From Porphyrobacter sp. (lineage in GTDB: Bacteria > Pseudomonadota > Alphaproteobacteria > Sphingomonadales > Sphingomonadaceae), in assembly GCA_021732945.1 (NCBI GenBank), contig JAKFWB010000253.1, positions 1-7,465 of the forward strand: a stretch of 7,465 nucleotides of DNA, written 5' to 3'. A model generated the notes under the pieces. That model searched no databases. It saw nothing but the letters and a program-made list of their open reading frames with translations, and was not told the origin of the DNA. Shown here piece after piece: positions 1 to 6,173 of this stretch (positions within the stretch are counted from its first letter, which is position 1; every line of letters starts with the position of its first letter). The position numbers were made by a program, and so were the translations under genes.

Positions 1-7
1 GAGCGCT

Positions 8-26
8 GCGTCAAGTCGGCTTGCGC
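8..26 (-). other. Small hairpin just downstream of secY
   Basis: CAAG at 12-15 pairs with CTTG at 20-23, extended by GCG (8-10) with CGC (24-26) across a one-base bulge. It lies 6 nt after the secY stop. No T-run follows on the transcribed strand in the remaining 7 bases, so it is not a convincing terminator. The next gene is not visible. Confidence 0.2.
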
Positions 27-32
27 CTGACC

Positions 33-1397
33 TTAGCGCATCCGCCCTTTGAGCTTCGCCTTCTTGATGAGATCACCATATTGGTGCGCGAGCAGATGCG
101 ACTGGACCTGCGTGATGGTATCCACTGTCACGTTGACCACAATCAGCAAGCTGGTGCCGCCCAGGAACAGCGGAATGCCGGTCTGCGCGATCATGAATTC
201 GGGCACTACGCACACCAGCGTAAGATAGACCGAGCCCAGCACCGTGATCCGGGTCAGCACATATTCGAGGTAATCCGAGGTGCGCTTGCCCGGACGAATG
301 CCAGGGATGAAGCCGCCGTTCTTCTTCAGGTTATCCGCCGTCTCTTCCGGGTTGAACACAACCGCGGTGTAGAAAAAGCAGAAGAAAATGATCCCGATCG
401 CATAGAGTGTCATATACAGCGGTGTGCCGTGGGCGAGATACTGGTTCAGCATCACAATCACGCTGCCAAAGGTGCTGTCAGTATCGACCGAATTGCCCGC
501 AAACTGACTGATGGTCAGCGGCAGCAGCAGCAGCGAGCTGGCGAAGATCGGCGGGATCACGCCCGCGGTGTTGATCTTGAGCGGCAAGTGCGAACGTTCC
601 GCCTGCATCATCCCGCGCTGGGTCGCGCGCTTGGGATACTGAATCAGCAGGCGGCGCTGGGCGCGCTCGAAAAAGCTGATGCCGTAAATCAGGATCACCA
701 CCATCGCGATAAAGGCGAAGATGATCCACGGAGCAATCGTTCCGGTGCGTCTGCCTTCGAACAGGTTGGTGCCAAAGGTCGGGAACTGGGCCACGATGCC
801 CGCCATGATGATCAGCGAAATGCCATTGCCGATCCCGCGGCTGGTGATCTGCTCGCCCAGCCACAGCAGGAACATGGTGCCGCCCACCAGACTGATCACC
901 GCACCAAAGCGGAACAGGTAACCGGGGTTGACCACGGCCTGAAGCCCGCTCTGCGCGGCGAAGCTTTCAAGCCCCACAGAGAGAAAATAGCCCTGGATCG
1001 CGCACAGGAACACCGCACCATAGCGGGTGTACTGGTTCAATTTCTGACGCCCGGTCGCGCCTTCCTTTTTCAAAGCGGCAAGCGAGGGGTGCAAGGCTGA
1101 GGCCATCTGCACCACGATCGAGGCGGTGATATAGGGCATCACGCCCAATGCGATGAGGCTCATGCGCTCAAGGCTGCCGCCGGAAAAGGCGTTGAACAGG
1201 TCGAGGATCCCGCCGCGCGTCTGCTCGTAAAGCTCGCTCAGGATCAGCGGGTTGACACCGGGCAGCGGCACAAAGCTGAGGAAGCGGAACACAATCAGCG
1301 CGCCGATCGTGAACCAGATGCGCTGCTTGAGCTCGGTCGCCTTGGCGAAATTGCCGAGGTTCAGGTTGCTCGCGATATTGTCGGCGCGTGATGCCAT
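33..1397 (-). CDS. secY: Protein translocase subunit SecY
   Basis: SecY is the channel-forming subunit of the SecYEG translocon in the inner membrane, taking preproteins from SecA and nascent membrane proteins from ribosomes. It has 454 residues (443 in E. coli) and about ten membrane segments, starting near 28, 83, 126, 160, 193, 222, 276, 327, 384 and 408. The plug region is GGILDLFNAFSGGSLERMS (62-80), and the lateral-gate helix 2 begins at LGVMPYITASIVVQ. LGEQITSRGIGNGISLII (180-197) is a SecY signature. The cytosolic C5 loop holds NPEETADNLKKNGGFIPGIR (349-368), whose Arg368 corresponds to E. coli Arg357, needed for SecA-driven transport. The start has only a distant AGGA 13 nt upstream. 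Last gene visible; the usual partner adk would be beyond the left edge. Confidence 0.99.
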   Translation of the reverse strand: MASRADNIASNLNLGNFAKATELKQRIWFTIGALIVFRFLSFVPLPGVNPLILSELYEQTRGGILDLFNAFSGGSLERMSLIALGVMPYITASIVVQMASALHPSLAALKKEGATGRQKLNQYTRYGAVFLCAIQGYFLSVGLESFAAQSGLQAVVNPGYLFRFGAVISLVGGTMFLLWLGEQITSRGIGNGISLIIMAGIVAQFPTFGTNLFEGRRTGTIAPWIIFAFIAMVVILIYGISFFERAQRRLLIQYPKRATQRGMMQAERSHLPLKINTAGVIPPIFASSLLLLPLTISQFAGNSVDTDSTFGSVIVMLNQYLAHGTPLYMTLYAIGIIFFCFFYTAVVFNPEETADNLKKNGGFIPGIRPGKRTSDYLEYVLTRITVLGSVYLTLVCVVPEFMIAQTGIPLFLGGTSLLIVVNVTVDTITQVQSHLLAHQYGDLIKKAKLKGRMR

Positions 1398-1536
1398 GGC
1401 GTTGTGTCGATCCTAGCTCTTGAGCCGGGAGCGCAGGCCGCTTGGCAACCCTCCCGTACCATCTTTAGCGCGCCGTTTTTCAAAGCGGTTGCCCTTGCAA
1501 TCAGGGCAGCCCCGGCGCTCGGACACGTAAATAGGA
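1398..1536 (-). promoter_or_regulatory. Structured leader region upstream of secY
   Basis: Between the hairpin and the secY start lies about 140 nt without a gene. Two further folds can be drawn. TGCCCT at 1490-1495 pairs with AGGGCA at 1503-1508 around a 7-nt loop. CGGGAG at 1426-1431 pairs with CTCCCG at 1451-1456, enclosing a small GCC-GCTT-GGC hairpin (1437-1446). A TTGAAA on the transcribed strand (about 1479-1484) resembles a -35 box, but no good -10 follows at 16-18 nt. Function is not known; the call rests only on the unusual spacer length and foldability. Confidence 0.25.
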
Positions 1537-1567
1537 AGCGCGGGGGCTCTTGTCGAACCCCCGCGCT
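1537..1567 (-). terminator. Strong GC hairpin after rplO, possible weak terminator or attenuator
   Basis: AGCGCGGGGG at 1537-1546 pairs perfectly with CCCCCGCGCT at 1558-1567, a 10-bp stem with an 11-nt loop, 14 nt past the rplO stop. On the transcribed strand the stem is followed by TCCTATTTAC, which is only moderately T-rich. It may be a partial terminator that lowers secY expression, or an mRNA-stabilising or processing stem. A true full stop here would leave secY needing its own promoter, for which I see no convincing -35/-10 pair. Confidence 0.45.
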
Positions 1568-1581
1568 CAGCATTTCGTCGA

Positions 1582-2115
1582 TTACTTTGCCGCAGCGGCC
1601 TTGGCCGCCTTGTTCGCGTCGCGGCGAACCAGCTTTTTTTCGTGCTCGGGGGTCGCTGCCGGGGCTACGTCGACCTTGCCGCCGGCCTTTTCGACCGCAG
1701 CAATCGCGCCCTTGGTCGCACCGGTCACAGCGAAGGTCACCTTGGCGGTGATTTCGCCCTTGCCGAGCAACCGAACGCCGTCCTTACCGCCGCGCACCAG
1801 CCCTGCTTCACGCAGCGCTTCCTCGGTGATGGTGGCCTTGGCGTCGAGCTTGCCTGCGTCGATGAACTTCTGGATCATGCCCACGTTCACCTCGGCATAA
1901 TCCTTGCCGAACGGGTTGTTGAAGCCGCGCTTTGGCAGGCGCATGTGGAGCGGCATCTGGCCGCCTTCAAAGCCCTTGATGGCCACACCGGAACGGGCCT
2001 TCTGGCCCTTTTGACCGCGCGCCGAGGTCTTGCCCTTGCCCGAGCCGATACCACGGCCCACACGCATGCGGCCCTTGCGGGCACCGGCATTGTCGCGGAT
2101 GTCATTCAGTTTCAT
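1582..2115 (-). CDS. rplO: 50S ribosomal protein L15
   Basis: L15 binds 23S rRNA late in 50S assembly and lies near the exit side of the subunit. From the ATG at 2113-2115 the protein has 177 residues (144 in E. coli). It starts [14 protein letters not shown], followed by the basic [20 protein letters not shown] loop region and the signature [20 protein letters not shown]. The globular part ends near residue 150 with [12 protein letters not shown] tail of about 27 residues rich in Ala and Lys follows. A second ATG two codons upstream (2119-2121) would add Met-Thr; the AAGCGAG sequence upstream fits the downstream ATG better (9 nt against 3 nt). The frame stays open to 2253, through the repeat element, but that stretch is not L15-like. 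Confidence 0.96.
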   Translation of the reverse strand: MKLNDIRDNAGARKGRMRVGRGIGSGKGKTSARGQKGQKARSGVAIKGFEGGQMPLHMRLPKRGFNNPFGKDYAEVNVGMIQKFIDAGKLDAKATITEEALREAGLVRGGKDGVRLLGKGEITAKVTFAVTGATKGAIAAVEKAGGKVDVAPAATPEHEKKLVRRDANKAAKAAAAK

Positions 2116-2150
2116 AGTCATGCACTCGCTTTCGCTTTTGTCGCGCTTTT

Positions 2151-2277
2151 GCTCTCTCCCCTCGTAGGAGAGATACGGAGACTTGCAAGCTTGCTTGCTA
2201 GTCGCAGTTGAGAGGGGGATGGCGCGAACTTTTGCTCGCGACCCCTCTCCCAACCCTCTCCCGCAAGGGGAGAGGGC
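2151..2277. repeat. MITE-like palindromic intergenic element between rpmD and rplO
   Basis: About 127 bp fill most of the 169-nt spacer. The two ends are inverted copies of each other: 2151-2172 matches the reverse complement of 2256-2277 at 18 of 22 bases. Each end is also a hairpin: TCTCTCC/GGAGAGA at 2153-2159 and 2167-2173, and a perfect 9-bp CCCTCTCCC/GGGAGAGGG at 2254-2262 and 2268-2276. Between them lie the palindrome GCAAGCTTGC (2185-2194) and an imperfect hairpin (GAGAGGGG 2210-2217 with CCCCTCTC 2242-2249, plus CGCGA 2223-2227 with TCGCG 2236-2240). There is no transposase and no clear target-site duplication. The CCCTCTCCC-loop-GGGAGAGGG end resembles intergenic repeats I know from sphingomonads; copy number was not checked. 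Confidence 0.65.
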
Positions 2278-2284
2278 TAGAAAA

Positions 2285-2461
2285 TCAATCGACCACCTGC
2301 ACCAGATGCGGGATCTTGGCGATCGCGCCGCGCACTTCAGGGGTGTCCTGACGCTCGACGATCTTGTGCATCTTGTTCAGCCCCAGACCGATGAGGATCT
2401 GGCGCTGGCTTTCGGGGCGACGGATCGGAGAACCGATCTGCTTGATCTTGATGGTTGCCAT
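2285..2461 (-). CDS. rpmD: 50S ribosomal protein L30
   Basis: L30 is a small protein on the back of the 50S subunit, present in many but not all bacteria. Translation gives 58 residues (59 in E. coli), starting [20 protein letters not shown] and ending PHLVQVVD before TGA at 2285-2287. The middle has [20 protein letters not shown], with the GLGL.K. and V.R.DTP.VRG motifs that define the family. The ATG at 2459-2461 is 6 nt from the rpsE stop, and GGAG overlapping the end of rpsE serves as the ribosome-binding site. Eight nucleotides after its stop the palindromic element begins in the transcript, so its mRNA ends next to a strong hairpin. Confidence 0.98.
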   Translation of the reverse strand: MATIKIKQIGSPIRRPESQRQILIGLGLNKMHKIVERQDTPEVRGAIAKIPHLVQVVD

Positions 2462-2467
2462 CTTGGG

Positions 2468-3193
2468 TTACTCCACAATCGCGGCAGCTTCGGCTTCCGC
2501 CTCAACTGCACTCGATCCGCCGCGACCCAGCAGGTCAGCGACCTTCTTGCCGCGACGCTGAGCCACCGACTTCGGCGAAGTCTGCTCGGTCAGCGCGTCA
2601 AAGGTGGCGCGGATCATGTTGTAGGGGTTGGAGGTGCCGACCGACTTGGTCACCACGTCTGCGACGCCCAGGCTCTCGAACACGGCGCGCATCGGACCAC
2701 CGGCGATGATGCCAGTCCCCGGAGGCGCAGTCCGCACGGTCACCTTGCCGGCACCAAAACGGCCATTGCCGTCATGGTGCAGGGTGCGACCTTCCTTCAG
2801 CGGAACGCGGATCATCTTCTTGCGCGCAGCAGCGGTCGCCTTGGTGATGGCTTCCGGCACTTCGCGGGCCTTGCCATGGCCAAAGCCGACGCGGCCCTGA
2901 CCATCGCCAACCACGACCAGTGCCGCAAAGCCGAAGCGCTTGCCGACCTTCACCGTCTTGGAGACGCGGTTGATGTGCACCAGCTTTTCGATGATGCCAT
3001 CATCTTCCTGCTGGTTGCCGCCACGGTTGTTGTCACGCCCGCCGCGACCACGACCGCCGCCATCGCGGTTGCCGCCCCCGCCGCCGTCGCGATTGCCGCC
3101 GCGACCACGGCCACGACGACCCTGTGCTTCGCCGGTATCGCCGACAACGTCAGCGACCACTCCCGGAGTTTCGATGGTGTTCTCGTCAGCCAT
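2468..3193 (-). CDS. rpsE: 30S ribosomal protein S5 with Arg/Gly-rich N-terminal extension
   Basis: S5 lies at the mRNA entry channel with S3 and S4 and influences decoding accuracy. The product is 241 residues, about 75 more than E. coli S5. The usual core runs from about 66 to 224: double-stranded-RNA-binding-like domain with [16 protein letters not shown], the signature [20 protein letters not shown] (96-115), then the second domain with [13 protein letters not shown] and [16 protein letters not shown]. Ahead of it, residues 1-24 are acidic and 25-60 are almost only Gly, Arg, Asn and Asp in RGG/RGRGG units. After it is an Ala/Glu tail of about 17 residues. GGAG lies 8 nt before the chosen ATG, which is 2 nt from the rplR stop. 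From family knowledge, Gly/Arg-rich S5 extensions occur in sphingomonads; the function of this one is unknown. Confidence 0.98.
   Translation of the reverse strand: MADENTIETPGVVADVVGDTGEAQGRRGRGRGGNRDGGGGGNRDGGGRGRGGRDNNRGGNQQEDDGIIEKLVHINRVSKTVKVGKRFGFAALVVVGDGQGRVGFGHGKAREVPEAITKATAAARKKMIRVPLKEGRTLHHDGNGRFGAGKVTVRTAPPGTGIIAGGPMRAVFESLGVADVVTKSVGTSNPYNMIRATFDALTEQTSPKSVAQRRGKKVADLLGRGGSSAVEAEAEAAAIVE
3056..3100. repeat. 24-nt period tandem repeat inside rpsE (two copies)
   Basis: Positions 3056-3076 and 3080-3100 match at 19 of 21 bases with a 24-nt period, exactly eight codons, so each copy adds an NRDGGG-type unit to the S5 extension. A second pair, GCCGCGACCACG at 3041-3052 and 3098-3109, flanks them and codes RGRGG. 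The pattern suggests growth by slippage or unequal recombination while keeping the frame. Confidence 0.75.
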
Positions 3194-3195
3194 AA

Positions 3196-3540
3196 TCAGA
3201 ACTCCAGCCCGCCTTCGCGGGCGGCTTCGGCCAACGCTTTTACGCGGCCATGAAAGAGGAACCCGCCGCGATCGAACACGACAGTGGTCACGCCCGCCTG
3301 CTTGGCGGCCTCGGCAATTGCCTTGCCGACTTCGACAGCGGCATCAATGTTGGCGCCGCTGACTTTGACGCCAAGCGTCGAGGCAGCCGCAACGGTGCGG
3401 CCAGCAGCATCATCGATGATCTGGGCGTAGATGTGACGGCCGGTGCGGTGCACCGACAGACGCGGCTTGCCACCAGCCCGCGCACGCAGCGCAGTGCGGA
3501 CCCGGCGACGGCGCCGTTCGAAAAGGGAAAGCTTTGCCAT
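3196..3540 (-). CDS. rplR: 50S ribosomal protein L18
   Basis: L18 binds 5S rRNA with L5 and places it on the 50S subunit. I choose the ATG at 3538-3540, giving 114 residues (117 in E. coli). The N-terminus [19 protein letters not shown] is the typical basic rRNA-binding start, and a purine-rich AAGAAGAGA lies upstream. The conserved core has [19 protein letters not shown], then [20 protein letters not shown] and the ending GGLEF. An ATG at 3654 would be in frame and add 38 residues, but those codons lie inside the coding end of rplF and encode nothing L18-like, so that start is rejected. The rpsE ATG follows the stop by 2 nt. Confidence 0.98.
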   Translation of the reverse strand: MAKLSLFERRRRRVRTALRARAGGKPRLSVHRTGRHIYAQIIDDAAGRTVAAASTLGVKVSGANIDAAVEVGKAIAEAAKQAGVTTVVFDRGGFLFHGRVKALAEAAREGGLEF

Positions 3541-3541
3541 C

Positions 3542-4075
3542 TTATCTCTTCTTCCCTTCCTTGCGGAAGATAAACTCGCCCTTGTAGGCAATCCCCTTGC
3601 CCTTGTAGGGCTCAGGCTTGCGCCAGCGGCGGATTTCGGCGGCGAACTGGCCAACGGACTGCTTGTCGATGCCCGAAATCTCGATCGTGGTCTGGTCCGG
3701 GGTCTTCACTTCGAGACCGGCGGGCACAGGCAGATCGACATCGTGGCTGTAGCCCAGCTGCAACTTCAGCGTGGTCCCTTGCGCATTGGCACGGTAGCCG
3801 ACGCCCTTGATGACCAGCACCTTGGTGAAGCCAGCGGTCACGCCTTCGACCAGGTTTGACACCAGCGTGCGCTGCATGCCCCAGAAGGCCCGGGCCTGAC
3901 GCGTATCGTTGGCCGGCTTGACCGAGATCGCGCCGTCTTCAACCTTATACACAATCAGGTCCGACAGGCCGAGCGTCAGGGTGCCCTTGGGGCCCTTCAC
4001 GCTGAGCGTGCCGTTATCGATGGTGGCCGTGACCCCGCCTGGGATCGCCACCGGCTTTTTACCGATGCGGCTCAT
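3542..4075 (-). CDS. rplF: 50S ribosomal protein L6
   Basis: L6 binds 23S rRNA near the sarcin-ricin loop, L7/L12 base and the factor-binding site. The 177 residues equal the E. coli length. It begins [12 protein letters not shown], the conserved N-terminus, and has the two repeated L6 domains (about 1-82 and 83-177). The second holds VIKGVGYRA and the L6 signature PEPYKGKGI at 154-162, followed by a basic C-terminus. A GGAGG (4083-4087) inside rpsH precedes the ATG, and start and upstream stop overlap as TGATG. The TAA is one nucleotide from the rplR ATG. Nothing unusual in the sequence. Confidence 0.99.
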   Translation of the reverse strand: MSRIGKKPVAIPGGVTATIDNGTLSVKGPKGTLTLGLSDLIVYKVEDGAISVKPANDTRQARAFWGMQRTLVSNLVEGVTAGFTKVLVIKGVGYRANAQGTTLKLQLGYSHDVDLPVPAGLEVKTPDQTTIEISGIDKQSVGQFAAEIRRWRKPEPYKGKGIAYKGEFIFRKEGKKR

Positions 4076-4470
4076 CAGAACACCTCCGCCAACACTTCGC
4101 CGCCGACGTTGTGGCTGCGCGCTTCGGCATCCGAAAGCACGCCGCGCGGCGTCGAGACGATGGTGATGCCAAGGCCGTTGCGGATCGTCGGCAGTTCCCT
4201 GGAACCCGAATAGACGCGGCGGCCAGGCTTCGACACGCGGGCCACATGCTTGATCGCAGGCTCGCCTTCGAAATACTTCAGTTCGATCCGCAGCGCCTTG
4301 TGCTTGCCCGAGGTGTCTTCGGTGTAGCCACGGATGTAGCCTTCACGCTGAAGCACTTCGAGCACGCTTGCACGCAGGTTGCTGGCGGGCGTCAGGACGG
4401 AGTCCTTCTTCGCGCGCTGGCCGTTGCGGATACGGGTGAGCATATCACCCAGAGGATCGGTCATTGCCAT
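4075..4470 (-). CDS. rpsH: 30S ribosomal protein S8
   Basis: S8 is a primary binder of the central domain of 16S rRNA. In E. coli it is also the translational repressor of the spc operon. It has 131 residues (130 in E. coli). The start [18 protein letters not shown] is the form usual in alphaproteobacteria, and GAGGA 8 nt upstream supports the first ATG over the one at residue 3. The C-terminal signature lies at about 101-125 and includes [14 protein letters not shown] followed by [11 protein letters not shown], which is the RNA-binding part. The TGA overlaps the rplF ATG by one base. Feedback control by S8 is known in E. coli; no matching target structure was recognised in this window. Confidence 0.99.
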   Translation of the reverse strand: MAMTDPLGDMLTRIRNGQRAKKDSVLTPASNLRASVLEVLQREGYIRGYTEDTSGKHKALRIELKYFEGEPAIKHVARVSKPGRRVYSGSRELPTIRNGLGITIVSTPRGVLSDAEARSHNVGGEVLAEVF

Positions 4471-4480
4471 TGTTCAGTCC

Positions 4481-4786
4481 TCACCAGCTCGACTTGGTCA
4501 GACCGGGAATCATCCCGCTGTTGCCGAGTTGACGCAGTTCGATACGGTTGATGCCGAACTTGCGGTAATAGCCGCGCGGGCGGCCGGTGGTGGCGCAACG
4601 GTTGCGCACCCGGGTCGGGTTCGCATTGCGCGGAAGCTCTGCCATCTTGAGGCGCGCAACCAGACGCTCGGTCTCGTCAAGCGATTCATCGGCAGCAATC
4701 GCCTTCAGCTTCTCGTACTTCGCAGCGTACTGCTTGACGAGCTTCTTGCGACGCTCATTCTTGTTGATGGAACTCAGTTTCGCCAT
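4481..4786 (-). CDS. rpsN: 30S ribosomal protein S14 (long, zinc-free form)
   Basis: S14 is a late-binding protein of the 30S head needed for assembly with S3 and S10. The product is 101 residues, the same as E. coli S14, which identifies the long C-minus type. Only one cysteine (Cys64, in [12 protein letters not shown]) is present, so the two CxxC zinc ligands of the short form are absent. The C-terminal [16 protein letters not shown] and the final [11 protein letters not shown] are diagnostic. The N-terminal half is helical and charged. A purine-rich AAGAAGAGAG run about 10 nt upstream could be the ribosome-binding site. The gap to rplE is 39 nt with nothing else in it, and the gap to rpsH is 10 nt. 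Confidence 0.98.
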   Translation of the reverse strand: MAKLSSINKNERRKKLVKQYAAKYEKLKAIAADESLDETERLVARLKMAELPRNANPTRVRNRCATTGRPRGYYRKFGINRIELRQLGNSGMIPGLTKSSW

Positions 4787-4825
4787 GGACTTAAGCTCTC
4801 TTCTTCCGTGTCCCTACGAAGCGGC

Positions 4826-5413
4826 TCACGCCGCCTCCTTCTGTTCACCCTTGGCTTCGCCCGCGAAGGGGAAGCCGAACAGACGCAGCAATTCGCGCGC
4901 CTCTTCATCGGTTTTTGCGGTGGTGGTGACAATGATATCCATCCCACGCACCTTCTCGATCTTGTCGTAGCTGATTTCCGGGAACACGATCTGTTCCTTC
5001 AGCCCCATCGCGTAATTGCCGCGGCCGTCAAACGACTTGGCGTTCAGCCCGCGGAAATCCCGGATGCGCGGCATGGCCACAGTCACCAGACGATCAAGAA
5101 ATTCGTACATCCGCTCACGGCGCAAGGTCACCTTGCAACCGATCGGCATGCCTTCGCGCAGCTTGAACTGGGCGATCGACTTCTTGGCGATGGTGATCAC
5201 CGGCTTCTGGCCAGCGATCAGCGCCATTTCTTCAGCGGCGGTCTGAACCTTCTTCTTGTCCTGGCTCGCTTCGCCCACGCCCATGTTGAGCGTGATCTTT
5301 TCAAGCTTCGGCACTTCAAGACGGTTCTTGTAACCGAACTTCTCGGTCATCGCGGCAACGATTTCGGCGTCATACTTCGCCTTCATCCGTGCCGTGTAGA
5401 TTGCATCAGCCAT
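4826..5413 (-). CDS. rplE: 50S ribosomal protein L5
   Basis: L5 binds 5S rRNA with L18 and forms part of the central protuberance, touching P-site tRNA and S13. It has 195 residues against 179 in E. coli. The L5 signature [18 protein letters not shown] lies at 32-49. The rRNA-binding core with [20 protein letters not shown] (68-87) and [10 protein letters not shown] follows, and the C-terminal half has [18 protein letters not shown]. Extra length is at both ends: about 10 N-terminal residues ([10 protein letters not shown]) and a charged tail ending [11 protein letters not shown]. The start lies inside the last codons of rplX, with GGGGAGA about 8 nt upstream. An internal Met at residue 10 is possible but has no comparable binding site. 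Confidence 0.98.
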   Translation of the reverse strand: MADAIYTARMKAKYDAEIVAAMTEKFGYKNRLEVPKLEKITLNMGVGEASQDKKKVQTAAEEMALIAGQKPVITIAKKSIAQFKLREGMPIGCKVTLRRERMYEFLDRLVTVAMPRIRDFRGLNAKSFDGRGNYAMGLKEQIVFPEISYDKIEKVRGMDIIVTTTAKTDEEARELLRLFGFPFAGEAKGEQKEAA

Positions 5414-5729
5414 TGATGGTCTCCCCGCTCTTCACGGCAACGCGCACCTTCTTGCCGTCCTTGTTGGTTTCAAACCGGACGCGGGTGGGCTTGCCATCCT
5501 TGGGATCAGCCAGAGCGACCTTGGAGATGTGCATCGGAGCCGGGAACCGGTCGATGCCACCCTGCGGGTTGGTCTGGCTGGGCTTACGGTGACGCGCGGC
5601 GATGTTCACGCCTTCGACGACGACCTTGCTGTCCTTGGGCATGACCTGAGCGACCGTACCGGTGCGCCCCTTGTCCTTGCCCGACAGCACGACGACGCTG
5701 TCACCCTTCTTGATCTTGGCGGACGACAT
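5406..5729 (-). CDS. rplX: 50S ribosomal protein L24
   Basis: L24 is an assembly initiator that binds the 5' end of 23S rRNA and ends up near the exit tunnel. It has 107 residues (104 in E. coli). The N-terminal KOW motif occupies about residues 5-40, with [20 protein letters not shown] at its start. The next stretch, [15 protein letters not shown] then NPQGGI, is typical of bacterial L24. The start overlaps the rplN stop by one base (TAATG) and has a strong GGAGG 7 nt upstream (5737-5741). Its end overlaps the rplE start by 8 nt, the longest overlap in the cluster. In E. coli the rplX-rplE junction is the S8 repressor site; I cannot recognise such a site here. Confidence 0.98.
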   Translation of the reverse strand: MSSAKIKKGDSVVVLSGKDKGRTGTVAQVMPKDSKVVVEGVNIAARHRKPSQTNPQGGIDRFPAPMHISKVALADPKDGKPTRVRFETNKDGKKVRVAVKSGETING

Positions 5730-6097
5730 TACAGCACCTCCGGAGCAAGGCTGATGATCTTCATGAAACCGCGCGAACGCAGTTCACGCACCACGGGGCC
5801 AAAGATACGAGTGCCGATCGGCTCCTCGTTCTTGTTGACCAGCACGGCAGCGTTGGTGTCAAAACGGATGACAGTGCCATCCGGACGGCGCACTTCCTTG
5901 CGGGTGCGCACGATCACGGCGCGATGAACATCGCCCTTCTTGACCTTCGCGCGCGGTTGCGCCTCCTTGATGGAGACGACGATCACATCGCCAACGCCTG
6001 CGGTACGACGCTTCGAACCGCCCAGCACCTTGATGCACTGGACGCGCTTGGCGCCGCTATTGTCCGCGACGTCGAGATTGGATTGCATCTGGATCAT
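5729..6097 (-). CDS. rplN: 50S ribosomal protein L14
   Basis: L14 is a beta-barrel protein on the 50S interface that contacts h14 of 16S rRNA and L19; it is also where the silencing factor RsfS binds. The 122 residues match the family length (123 in E. coli). The start [18 protein letters not shown] fits the conserved MIQ..T.L.VADNSGA pattern, which rules out the second Met at residue 4. The signature around [19 protein letters not shown] and the later [16 protein letters not shown] and [11 protein letters not shown] are all present. In E. coli L14 is the first gene of the spc transcript; here it follows rpsQ by 76 nt without a promoter I can recognise. Its TAA overlaps the rplX ATG by one base. 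Confidence 0.99.
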   Translation of the reverse strand: MIQMQSNLDVADNSGAKRVQCIKVLGGSKRRTAGVGDVIVVSIKEAQPRAKVKKGDVHRAVIVRTRKEVRRPDGTVIRFDTNAAVLVNKNEEPIGTRIFGPVVRELRSRGFMKIISLAPEVL

Positions 6098-6124
6098 TGA
6101 TCCGTCTTCCTTCTCACTGGCTTA

Positions 6125-6153
6125 TCAGGACACCCGATCCGACCGGGGCCTGA
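6125..6153 (-). other. Possible imperfect hairpin in the rpsQ-rplN spacer
   Basis: The 76-nt spacer (6098-6173) is one of three relaxed gaps in the cluster. TCAGG at 6125-6129 can pair with CCTGA at 6149-6153, and CCCG at 6133-6136 with CGGG at 6144-6147, leaving a small asymmetric internal loop. No U-rich run follows, so it does not look like a terminator. The rplN ribosome-binding site (AGAAGGAAG, complement of 6106-6114) lies just downstream in the transcript. The structure is weak and could be chance in GC-rich DNA. Confidence 0.25.
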
Positions 6154-6173
6154 CAGTTCCGTTTACGCTAAAT

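Noticed and set aside
21..1100. Long plus-strand open frame of 359 codons opposite secY
   Set aside because: It is the antisense of a secure, full-length SecY gene; its composition (His, Arg, Gln, Asp rich) is that of a shadow frame in GC-rich DNA, and no known domain is recognisable.
1430..1456. tRNA-like 5' sequence (GGAGGGTTGCCAAGCGGCC on the minus strand) in the secY leader
   Set aside because: It resembles the acceptor and D-arm start of a tRNA-Tyr, but there is no anticodon arm, T-arm or 3' acceptor strand before secY begins; more likely chance.
2183..3253. Plus-strand open frame of 356 codons opposite rpmD and rpsE
   Set aside because: It is antisense to two secure genes. Its Ala/Thr/Val-rich stretch is only the complement of the Gly/Arg repeats of S5.
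3541..3654. Longer rplR start at 3654 adding 38 residues
   Set aside because: The added codons overlap the conserved C-terminal coding region of rplF, and L18 proteins start at the [10 protein letters not shown] position.
4379..5416. Plus-strand open frame of 345 codons opposite rpsN and rplE
   Set aside because: Antisense shadow of conserved ribosomal genes; no plausible protein family and no separate upstream signals.
5400..5420. S8 repressor target at the rplX-rplE junction, as in E. coli
   Set aside because: The two genes overlap by 8 nt here and I cannot recognise the S8-binding helix, so no regulatory site is claimed.
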